11,453 bases of DNA from an uncultured Oscillospiraceae bacterium. Lineage in GTDB: Bacteria; Bacillota; Clostridia; Oscillospirales; Oscillospiraceae. Positions 5,421-10,871 of the stretch are shown one piece after another. Position 1 is the stretch's first letter. Every line of letters starts with the position of its first letter. Location of the stretch: NCBI GenBank assembly GCA_944385645.1, contig CALWYA010000033.1, positions 1 to 11,453 on the forward strand, given 5' to 3'. The translations under genes and the position numbers were made by a program. The notes under the pieces are model-generated. The model was given only the letters and a program-made list of their open reading frames with translations. It did no database searches and was not told the origin of the DNA.

Positions 5421-6320
5421 TCATTCCTTATGATACCCAAAATTCTGGATGGCGGCGGGGTTGTCTCTCCAGTTTTCTTTCACCTTCACCCAGGTCTGGA
5501 GGTAGATCTTGGTCCCCATAAACCGCTCCATGTCCTGGCGGGCCAGGGAGGAGACCTTTTTCAGCATGGCCCCCCCTTTGCCGATGATGATGCCCTTGTG
5601 GCTGTTCTTCTCGCAGTAGATGGTGGCGTCCACCTCGATGACCTCGTCCTCCCGCTCGGAGAACCGGGTGATCTCCACGGCGGTGCCGTGGGGGATCTCC
5701 TTGTCCAGGCACAGCAGGAGCTTCTCCCGCAGGATCTCGGCCATCATCTGCCGCTCCGGCTGGTCGGAGGTCATGTCCTCGGGGAACAGCTGGGGCCCCT
5801 GGGGCAGGAAGTCCTCCAGCACCCCCAGCAGCTCCTCCACCCCCTCGCCGGTCTTGGCGGAGAGGGGGACCACGGCGGTGAAGCCGTGGGCCTGGCTGTA
5901 CACCTGGATGACCTCCAGCAGGGCCTCCTTGCGCTCCAGGGTGTCCACCTTATTGACCACCAGCACCGAGGGGCAGTTCAGGCCCTTGATGCGGGCGATG
6001 AGCTCCTCCTCCGGGGCGCCGACGTGGGGGATGGGCTCCACCACCAGCACAACGGCGTCCACGTCGGCCACCGACTGGCGCACCACCTCCACCATGTAGT
6101 CCCCCAGGCGGGTGCGGGCCCTGTGCAGGCCGGGGGTGTCCACGAACACGAACTGGCTCTCCCCCCGGGTGAGCACCCCGCAGATGCGGTTCCGGGTGGT
6201 CTGGGGCTTGTTGGTGACGATGGCAACCTTGTCCCCCACCAGAGCGTTGGTCAGGGTGGACTTGCCCACATTGGGCCGGCCGCAAATGGTGATGATGCCG
6301 CACTTCTTAATGGTTGACAT
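5421..6320 (-). CDS. era: GTPase Era
   Basis: 299 residues, the usual length. G motifs are all present: G1 GRPNVGKST (14-22), G2 in QTTRNRI (40-46), G3 DTPG (61-64), G4 NKVD (123-126), G5 SAK (154-156). The C-terminal KH domain has GIIIGKGGAMLKK (243-255). Era binds the 3' end of 16S rRNA and helps mature the 30S subunit; in many bacteria it is functionally tied to YbeY, which is encoded two genes upstream here. ATG 6320 has GGGAGG (6336-6331) 10 bases upstream, a little long but with no better start. It is the last gene of the ybeY operon, 47 bases after the small membrane protein gene. Confidence 0.98.
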   Translation of the reverse strand: MSTIKKCGIITICGRPNVGKSTLTNALVGDKVAIVTNKPQTTRNRICGVLTRGESQFVFVDTPGLHRARTRLGDYMVEVVRQSVADVDAVVLVVEPIPHVGAPEEELIARIKGLNCPSVLVVNKVDTLERKEALLEVIQVYSQAHGFTAVVPLSAKTGEGVEELLGVLEDFLPQGPQLFPEDMTSDQPERQMMAEILREKLLLCLDKEIPHGTAVEITRFSEREDEVIEVDATIYCEKNSHKGIIIGKGGAMLKKVSSLARQDMERFMGTKIYLQTWVKVKENWRDNPAAIQNFGYHKE

Positions 6321-6367
6321 AACAGATGATCCTCCCTCTTTTGGGTGGGAACGATTTCCCGTCTTTT

Positions 6368-6523
6368 TTATCTTCTCACGATCCGCTTCCAGATCAGCGC
6401 AAAGGCCGCCAACGCGGCGCAGATCGCGCCGGCCACCAGGGCCAGATCCGCCGGCCCTAGTTTTTCCTCCTGGGCTTCCGCCTCCGGCACTTCCTCCACA
6501 ATGGGGATCAGTTTGATGTTCAT
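6368..6523 (-). CDS. Small single-span membrane protein of unknown function
   Basis: 51 residues, no family recognised. The acidic N-terminal half (IPIVEEVPEAEAQEEKLGP) is followed by one hydrophobic helix (about 25-45, ADLALVAGAICAALAAFALIW) and a basic tail KRIVRR, predicting the C-terminus inside the cell. The ATG overlaps the ybeY stop as ATGA, and GGAGG (6535-6531) is 7 bases upstream, so translation is probably coupled. The slot between ybeY and era usually holds dgkA (and often cdd) in Bacillus-type genomes. This protein is too short and has one span rather than three, so it is not an intact DgkA. It is probably expressed, given the coupling and binding site. Confidence 0.75.
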   Translation of the reverse strand: MNIKLIPIVEEVPEAEAQEEKLGPADLALVAGAICAALAAFALIWKRIVRR

Positions 6524-7017
6524 GGCGTCTCCTCCCCCCGGGTGATACCCAGCTCCCCCAGGATGGCCTCCTCCCGCGCCCGCATCTGACGCTTCATGGG
6601 CCCCTCGTCCAGGTGGTCGTACCCCAGCAGGTGGAGCACCGAGTGGACGGCCAGATAGCACACCTCCCGCTCCAGGCTGTGGCCGTACTCCGCCGCCTGG
6701 GCCCGGGCCCGCTCCAGGGAGATCATCATGTCCCCTAGCAGGACCTTGTCCGTGTCTGGGTCGGCCCACTCCGCCCGGGGCTTCTCCCCCGGCTCCAGCT
6801 CGAACATGGGGAAGGACAGCACGTCGGTGGGGGCGTCCACCCCCCGCATGTCCAAATTGGTCTGGTGGATGCCCTCATCGTCGGTGAGGCAGATCTCTAC
6901 CACACAGGGCACGTCCACCCCCTCCGCCGCCAGGGCCCCTTCCACGGCCTGGCGCAGGGCCTCCTCCAGCTCCGGCGCGGTCTCCACCTCCGGGTCGATC
7001 TCCACCCAGTGTTCCAC
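6520..7017 (-). CDS. ybeY: Endoribonuclease YbeY (rRNA maturation factor)
   Basis: 165 residues. The metal site HSVLHLLGYDH (125-135) has three His ligands in the H-x3-H-x5-H pattern, and the upstream conserved block reads LTDDEGIHQTNLDMRGVDAP then TDVLSFP (45-70), diagnostic for the family. YbeY is a zinc-dependent RNase needed for 16S rRNA 3'-end processing and ribosome quality control, acting with Era. The start is GTG 7017, with GGGGAG (7029-7024) 6 bases upstream. The frame is open much further upstream, but that would run through the promoter and has no other binding site. It is the first gene of the ybeY - small membrane protein - era operon. Confidence 0.96.
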   Translation of the reverse strand: MEHWVEIDPEVETAPELEEALRQAVEGALAAEGVDVPCVVEICLTDDEGIHQTNLDMRGVDAPTDVLSFPMFELEPGEKPRAEWADPDTDKVLLGDMMISLERARAQAAEYGHSLEREVCYLAVHSVLHLLGYDHLDEGPMKRQMRAREEAILGELGITRGEETP

Positions 7018-7023
7018 GGCAAG

Positions 7024-7029
7024 CTCCCC
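7024..7029 (-). promoter_or_regulatory. Ribosome binding site deciding the ybeY GTG start
   Basis: GGGGAG on the minus strand, 6 bases before GTG 7017-7015. It supports the non-ATG start over upstream in-frame codons. Confidence 0.65.
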
Positions 7030-7063
7030 TTTCCCCGAGTTTTCTCCTGACCGCACCGCATCC

Positions 7064-7084
7064 CCTCCCGCAGAGGGCGGGAGG
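7064..7084 (-). promoter_or_regulatory. Hairpin in the ybeY leader
   Basis: CCTCCCGC (7064-7071) pairs perfectly with 7077-7084 around a 5-base loop. It lies in the transcribed leader of the ybeY operon, between promoter and start codon. No U-tract follows on the minus strand, so it is not an obvious terminator. Confidence 0.45.
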
Positions 7085-7108
7085 AGACAGCGGCACGGGG
7101 TCCCCTCC

Positions 7109-7137
7109 ATTATATCGGCTGACCGGCCCGGGTTCAA
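7109..7137 (-). promoter_or_regulatory. Sigma-A promoter of the ybeY-era operon
   Basis: TTGAAC (7137-7132), 17 bases, perfect TATAAT (7114-7109) on the minus strand. Its -35 box directly abuts the -35 box of the oppositely directed spoVAD promoter. Confidence 0.75.
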
Positions 7138-7166
7138 GTATATTTTTCCCCGCCCCGGCCAAACTA
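7138..7166 (+). promoter_or_regulatory. Probable forespore (sigma-G/sigma-F type) promoter of spoVAD-spoVAE
   Basis: GTATA (7138-7142) fits the GHATR -35 of sigma-F/sigma-G. After 17 bases CAAACTA (7160-7166) differs at one position from the sigma-G -10 pattern CATNMTA. It is placed 16 bases before the spoVAD ribosome binding site GGGGAGG. spoVA operons are under sigma-G in Bacillus, which supports the reading. The sigma-factor consensus is from memory of Bacillus. Confidence 0.6.
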
Positions 7167-7195
7167 GCCGGGAGAACATCCGGGGAGGCTGGAAC

Positions 7196-8206
7196 ATGAC
7201 CGACAAAAAGCTGGGGGCGCAGACGGCGGCGCTGGAGGCCCCCGTCCGCTTCGCCGCCTGGGCCAACGTGGCGGGCAAAAAGGAGGGGGAGGGCCCCCTG
7301 GCCCCCTCCTTCGACTATATCGACGGGGACGACACCTTCGGGGAGGCTACCTGGGAGAAGTCGGAGAGCGCCATGCAGAAGCGGGCCCTGGGGCTGGCCC
7401 TGGACAAGGGCGGTCTGGCCGTCTCCGGCCTGGACTGGCTCTTTGCCGGCGACCTGCTCAACCAGTGCATCGGCTCCTCCTACGCCGCCCGGGGACAGCA
7501 GGTCCCCTTCTACGGCCTGTACGGGGCCTGCTCCACCATGGGGGAGGGGCTGATCCTGGCCTCCCTGGTCCTGGACGGGGGCTTCGGCCGGCGGGCGGGA
7601 GTGGTGGTGTCCTCCCACTTCTGCACCGCCGAGCGGCAGTACCGCACCCCCCTGGAGTACGGCGGCCAGCGCACCCCCACCGCCCAGTGGACGGTGACCG
7701 CCTCGGGGGCGGCCGTCCTGTCCCGGGAGGGGGACGGCCCCCGGATCACCCACGTGACGGCGGGGAAGATCGTGGACAAGGGGATCACCGACACCAACAA
7801 CATGGGGGCGGCCATGGCCCCCGCCGCCTGCGACACCATCGCCGCCCACCTGCGGGACACCGGCCGGTCCCCGGACTTTTACGACCTGATCGTCACCGGC
7901 GACCTGGGGAGCCTGGGCAGCCAGCTGCTGCTGGAGCTGCTGGAGGGGGAGGACCTGCGCCTGTCCAACCACGCCGACTGCGGGGCCCTCATCTTCGACG
8001 CCCAGCGGCAGGACGTCCACTGCGGGGGCTCGGGGTGCGGCTGCTGCGCGGCGGTGCTCACCGGCCTGCTGCTCAACGGGCTGCGGGAGGGGCGGTGGAA
8101 AAACCTCCTGTTCTGCCCCACCGGGGCCCTCCACTCCCCCACCTCCGCCTTCCAGGGGGAGAGCGTCCCCGGCATCTGCCACGCGGTGGCCATCGCCGCA
8201 CCGTAA
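7196..8206 (+). CDS. spoVAD: Stage V sporulation protein AD (SpoVAD)
   Basis: 336 residues, the usual size. The thiolase/KAS III-like fold is shown by the GACSTMGEGL block (110-119, Cys112) and GDLGSLGSQL (235-244), with DYIDGDDTFGEATWEKSESAM (40-60) as the SpoVAD-type N-terminus and HTxxTSAF-like LHSPTSAFQGESVPGICHAV near the C-terminus. SpoVAD binds dipicolinic acid and is part of the SpoVA channel that moves Ca-DPA into the forespore and releases it in germination. ATG 7196 has GGGGAGG 7 bases upstream. It is followed after 15 bases by spoVAE. spoVAC, the usual upstream partner encoding the channel component, is absent here. Confidence 0.96.
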   Translation: MTDKKLGAQTAALEAPVRFAAWANVAGKKEGEGPLAPSFDYIDGDDTFGEATWEKSESAMQKRALGLALDKGGLAVSGLDWLFAGDLLNQCIGSSYAARGQQVPFYGLYGACSTMGEGLILASLVLDGGFGRRAGVVVSSHFCTAERQYRTPLEYGGQRTPTAQWTVTASGAAVLSREGDGPRITHVTAGKIVDKGITDTNNMGAAMAPAACDTIAAHLRDTGRSPDFYDLIVTGDLGSLGSQLLLELLEGEDLRLSNHADCGALIFDAQRQDVHCGGSGCGCCAAVLTGLLLNGLREGRWKNLLFCPTGALHSPTSAFQGESVPGICHAVAIAAP

Positions 8207-8221
8207 AGGGGGAAGTTTGCC

Positions 8222-8575
8222 ATGGAATATGGGAAAGCCTTCCTGTGCGGGGGCGCCCTGTGCGTCCTCGGACAGCTGCTCATCGACAGGACCGCCCTCA
8301 CCCCGGCCAAAATTCTGGTGCTCTACGTCACCGCCGGGGTGGTGCTCAGCGCCCTGGGGCTCTATCAGCCCCTGGCCGACTGGGCGGGGGCCGGGGCCAC
8401 GGTGCCCCTCACCGGCTTCGGCCACCTGCTGGCCCGCGGCGCCCGGGAGGCGGTGGCCCAGGACGGCCTGCTGGGGGCCTTCACCGGCGGGGCCTCCGCC
8501 GCCGCGGGGGGTATCACCGCCGCCCTGTTCTTCGGCTTCCTCATCGCCCTGGTGGGGAGGTCCAAGCCCAAGTAA
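8222..8575 (+). CDS. spoVAE: Stage V sporulation protein AE (SpoVAE/SpoVAEb)
   Basis: 117 residues, normal for the membrane SpoVAE (Eb) subunit. Hydrophobic helices lie at about 5-21, 30-48 and 95-112, with the family-typical loop PLTGFGHLLARGAREAV (62-78) and GLLGAFTGGASAAAGGITAA (82-101). It sits in the forespore inner membrane with SpoVAC and contacts SpoVAD for DPA transport. ATG 8222 follows AGGGGGAAG (8207-8215), which starts at the base after the spoVAD stop, so the pair is one operon. A terminator hairpin begins 6 bases after the stop codon. Confidence 0.94.
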   Translation: MEYGKAFLCGGALCVLGQLLIDRTALTPAKILVLYVTAGVVLSALGLYQPLADWAGAGATVPLTGFGHLLARGAREAVAQDGLLGAFTGGASAAAGGITAALFFGFLIALVGRSKPK

Positions 8576-8580
8576 TGGTT

Positions 8581-8610
8581 CAGCGCCCGCCTCTCCCGAG
8601 GCGGGCGCTG
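8581..8610 (+). terminator. Terminator between convergent spoVAE and plsX
   Basis: A perfect 13-bp stem CAGCGCCCGCCTC (8581-8593) with 8598-8610 closes a TCCC loop, then TATCTTTC on the plus strand. It sits 5 bases after spoVAE and 13 bases from the plsX stop, so it may serve both sides; the minus-strand tail is not U-rich. Confidence 0.8.
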
Positions 8611-8623
8611 TATCTTTCGAGCC

Positions 8624-9661
8624 TTATTCTTCCTTCACCGGGCCGGCGTCCAGGCGCATCTGGTCGATGTTCTCGGCGATGCTCTCGATGATGCCGGAGG
8701 AGACGTACCGGCTGGCCTGGCGGACGGCGTTCTGGATGGCCAGGGCGTTGGAGGAGCCGTGGGCCTTGATGACCGGCTTGGAGATGCCCACCAGGGCGGT
8801 CCCCCCCACCTCGTCGGCGCTCATGAGCTTCTTGAAGTCCTTCAGACCCCCGGACACCAGGGCGGCGGCCAGCATGGTCAGGGCGTTCTTCTTGAACATC
8901 TTCTTCATCTCCCGGGCCATGAACAGGCCGGTGCCCTCCATGGTCTTCAGGAAGATGTTGCCGGAGTAGCCGTCGGAAACGATGACGTCCACCGCCCCCT
9001 CCACCGCCTCCCGGGCCTCCACGTTGCCCACGAAGTTGATCCGCCCCTGGGCGGCCGCCTCCTGGAGGAGGGGGTAGACGGTAGTCTGGAGGCTGGTGCC
9101 CTTGGAGGGCTCCACCCCGATGTTCAACAGGCCCACCTTTGGCTCGGGCCGGCCCAGGACGTGCTCGGCGTAGTAGGAACCCATGTAGGCGAACTGGATC
9201 AGGTACTCCGGGGGACACTCGGCGTTGGCCCCGCAGTCGATGAGCACCGCCCCGCCGTTCCCGGTGGGCACCACCGGGGCCAGGGCCGCCCGGCGGATGC
9301 CCTTGATGCGCTTGACCACCAGGGTGGCCCCGGACAGCAGGGCGCCGGTGGAGCCGGCGGACACGAAGGCGTCCCCCGCCCCGCTCTTCAGCAGGTTCAG
9401 ACCCACGGTGAGGGAGGAGTCCTTCTTCTCCCGGAAGGCGGTGGCCGGGTTGTCGCACATCTCCACCACCTCGCTGGCGTGGGCGATCTCCACCCCGGCA
9501 GGCAGGTCGGCGATGCCGTTGTCGGCCAGGACCTTCAGGATGTCCTCCCCCCGGCCCACCAGGGTGATGTCCACCCCATACTCCTTGTTGGCCTGGATGG
9601 CCCCCAGCACCGGGGCCTGGGGGGCGTTGTCCCCGCCCATGGCGTCTACGATGATCTTCAT
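8624..9661 (-). CDS. plsX: Phosphate acyltransferase PlsX
   Basis: 345 residues, slightly above the usual 330. Conserved blocks are DAMGGDNAP (6-14), SAGSTGALLSGA (101-112), DCGANAE (142-148), GVEPSKGT (182-189), GNVEARE (212-218), SDGYSGNIFLKT (229-240) and HGSSNALAI (301-309). PlsX converts acyl-ACP and phosphate to acyl phosphate, which PlsY uses to acylate glycerol-3-phosphate in phospholipid synthesis; it acts at the inner face of the membrane. ATG 9661 begins the conserved MKIIVDAMGGD; AAGGA lies about 7 bases upstream. No promoter is evident in the 42 bases between it and the XRE regulator gene, and no terminator, so both are probably on one transcript. The usual partners fabH, fabD and acpP are not adjacent. 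Confidence 0.97.
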   Translation of the reverse strand: MKIIVDAMGGDNAPQAPVLGAIQANKEYGVDITLVGRGEDILKVLADNGIADLPAGVEIAHASEVVEMCDNPATAFREKKDSSLTVGLNLLKSGAGDAFVSAGSTGALLSGATLVVKRIKGIRRAALAPVVPTGNGGAVLIDCGANAECPPEYLIQFAYMGSYYAEHVLGRPEPKVGLLNIGVEPSKGTSLQTTVYPLLQEAAAQGRINFVGNVEAREAVEGAVDVIVSDGYSGNIFLKTMEGTGLFMAREMKKMFKKNALTMLAAALVSGGLKDFKKLMSADEVGGTALVGISKPVIKAHGSSNALAIQNAVRQASRYVSSGIIESIAENIDQMRLDAGPVKEE

Positions 9662-9703
9662 AGGTGTCCTTCTTTCTTGTTGTGGTTCAAAGTCGGGCGC
9701 GGC

Positions 9704-9937
9704 CTACCGTCCCCTCCAGGTGGGGTCGTCGGTAATGCCCAGGAGGTAGTCGGTCGATACGTGAAAATATTTGGCCAGCAGGACTAGCTTTTCAATCGTA
9801 GTGCCGCGCGTCCCGCTCTCTATGGTACTGATTGCCTTATGGGACAGGCCAACTTCGTCTCCCAGCTGCTTTTGGCTCAGCTGGCGCGCCTTGCGCAGTT
9901 GATAGAGCCGTTCGCCGACCAAATTGATCTCATCCAT
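9704..9937 (-). CDS. XRE-family helix-turn-helix transcriptional regulator
   Basis: 77 residues, a single DNA-binding domain with no sensor or peptidase part. The Cro/CI-type HTH covers about 8-66: LRKARQLSQKQLGDEVGLS with recognition helix around HKAISTIESG (33-42), then TTIEKLVLLAKYFHVSTDYLLGITDD, the standard XRE tail. It starts at ATG 9937 with AGAGGA (9950-9945) 7 bases upstream. It is divergent from a 79-residue ORF across a large inverted repeat that overlaps that ORF's promoter, so it probably represses the small ORF and perhaps itself. plsX follows on the same strand. The regulator could be a prophage or mobile-element remnant or a resident switch; no integrase is near. Confidence 0.92.
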   Translation of the reverse strand: MDEINLVGERLYQLRKARQLSQKQLGDEVGLSHKAISTIESGTRGTTIEKLVLLAKYFHVSTDYLLGITDDPTWRGR

Positions 9938-9949
9938 AAAAATATCCTC

Positions 9950-9978
9950 TTGACTTTTACCTCTAAGTAGAGTAAAAT
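9950..9978 (+). promoter_or_regulatory. Sigma-A promoter of the 79-residue ORF
   Basis: TTGACT (9950-9955), 17 bases, TAAAAT (9973-9978); each hexamer matches 5 of 6 consensus bases. The -10 box lies in the centre of the inverted repeat, so a bound repressor would block it. Confidence 0.75.
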
Positions 9979-9992
9979 CTACTCAGAGGTAA
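9957..9992. promoter_or_regulatory. Inverted-repeat operator, probably bound by the XRE regulator
   Basis: TTACCTCTAAGTAGA (9957-9971) and TCTACTCAGAGGTAA (9978-9992) are inverted copies with one mismatch in 15, separated by 6 bases. Each arm holds a CTCTRAGTAGA unit that is itself near-palindromic (CTCTA-AG-TAGAG at 9961-9972), so the site may bind two dimers with centres about 16 bases apart. It fills the divergent intergenic region and covers the -10 of the small ORF. Confidence 0.75.
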
Positions 9993-10011
9993 CTTTTAGG
10001 GAGGGAACCGC

Positions 10012-10251
10012 ATGTTTGACTATTTCGCCGCCTTGTACCACAACGAGCCCCTGTATCTCTTTCAGCGAGACCCCGTTCAGGGCCTGCCGCAGGCGGTGCG
10101 CTCGGCCCTTGACGCCGCTTCCGACCACCTTCCGCCGGACTTCCTCCCCCAACTGAGGGCCGCCCTGCGAAGGCAGGAATTGGACGCCTTCCGGACCGGG
10201 GCCCAGTTCGGCGGTCAAATCATGCTCACCCTGATGGGCGAGGCCGACTAG
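10012..10251 (+). CDS. Small protein of unknown function, divergent from XRE regulator
   Basis: 79 residues, no signal peptide or membrane segment. It is predicted mostly helical: MFDYFAALYHNEPLYLF at the front, a middle helix pair around LPQAVRSALDAASDHLPPDFLPQLRAAL, and a C-terminal FRTGAQFGGQIMLTLMGEAD. The C-terminal pattern F-x-x-G-x-x-x-G-x-x-x-hydrophobic resembles short helical proteins of Clostridia that I recall as DUF6809-like, but this is a weak memory match. ATG 10012 has a strong AGGGAGGG 6 bases before it and its own sigma-A promoter inside the XRE operator, so it is likely expressed and repressed by the regulator. Its TAG stop overlaps the recX stop tail to tail. It is not recognisable as a toxin. 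Confidence 0.75.
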   Translation: MFDYFAALYHNEPLYLFQRDPVQGLPQAVRSALDAASDHLPPDFLPQLRAALRRQELDAFRTGAQFGGQIMLTLMGEAD

Positions 10252-10865
10252 TCCTCCACCTCCGCCCCCCAGCGGCGCAGGCCCTCCCGGATGTCGGACC
10301 AGGAGAATCCCCGGCGGGCCAGGGCGTCGGCGGCCCTCTGGACGGCCCTGGGGTCGTCCGGGGCGCCGGACAGCTTCTTGGCCAGGAAGGCGTCGATGGC
10401 CCCCTCCGGCCCCTCCAGCTGGTCCAGGGCGTCCTCCCACAGGGCCCGGGGCACCCCCCGGCGGTAGAGCTCGTCCCGGAGCTTCTTCTCTCCATAGCCC
10501 CGGGCGGCGTAGTGCCGGACCACCAGGGCGGCGTACTGGCCGTCGTTGAGATAGCCCAGCTCCTCCAGGCGGTCGCAGATGGCCTCGGCCTCCTGGTCGG
10601 ATGCCTCCCACTCCCGCAGCTTTCGCCCCAGTTCCCTCCGGGACTGGGGCTTTCTGGTGAGCAGGGCCAGGGCCTTCTCCTTCAGGCCGCTGCGGCGGGC
10701 GCAGTCCTGGATGTCCAGGGCCTCCTGGTCGGTGAGCTCCTTCCCGGCGTAGAGGGCGAAGCGGACCACCTCGCCCTCCCCCAGCCGCAGGATGGAGCCG
10801 TCCTCCAGCACCGCCAGCCACCGGCCCTCCACCCGCTGAGAGGGCTTGAGCTCCCGGATCACCAT
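10248..10865 (-). CDS. recX: Regulatory protein RecX
   Basis: 205 residues, in the normal range. It is an all-helical protein with three RecX repeats: about 63-107 (KALALLTRKPQSRRELGRKLRE, then ICDRLEELGYLND), 110-150 (YAALVVRHYAARGYGEKKLRDELYRRGV) and 155-203 (AIDAFLAKKL, then ALARRGFSWSDIREGLRRW). RecX binds along the RecA filament groove and limits or tunes RecA activity. ATG 10865 lies 6 bases after the recA stop, with GGGAG inside the end of recA as binding site, so recA-recX is an operon and production of the modulator follows RecA. The 3' end overlaps the opposite small ORF by 4 bases (CTAG). Confidence 0.95.
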   Translation of the reverse strand: MVIRELKPSQRVEGRWLAVLEDGSILRLGEGEVVRFALYAGKELTDQEALDIQDCARRSGLKEKALALLTRKPQSRRELGRKLREWEASDQEAEAICDRLEELGYLNDGQYAALVVRHYAARGYGEKKLRDELYRRGVPRALWEDALDQLEGPEGAIDAFLAKKLSGAPDDPRAVQRAADALARRGFSWSDIREGLRRWGAEVED

Positions 10866-10871
10866 GGGAGC

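Noticed and set aside
5430..6317. 295-codon plus-strand frame opposite era
   Set aside because: It mirrors era exactly and has no recognisable domain or binding site.
6875..8425. Very long open frame (over 500 codons) on the minus strand opposite spoVAD-spoVAE
   Set aside because: It is rich in Gly, Pro, His and Gln, lacks a ribosome binding site and lies antisense to two clear genes; long shadow frames are expected at this GC content.
8759..9787. 342-codon open frame on the plus strand opposite plsX
   Set aside because: Composition is that of an antisense frame (Gly/His/Val/Leu-rich, no domain), and plsX is unmistakable on the other strand.
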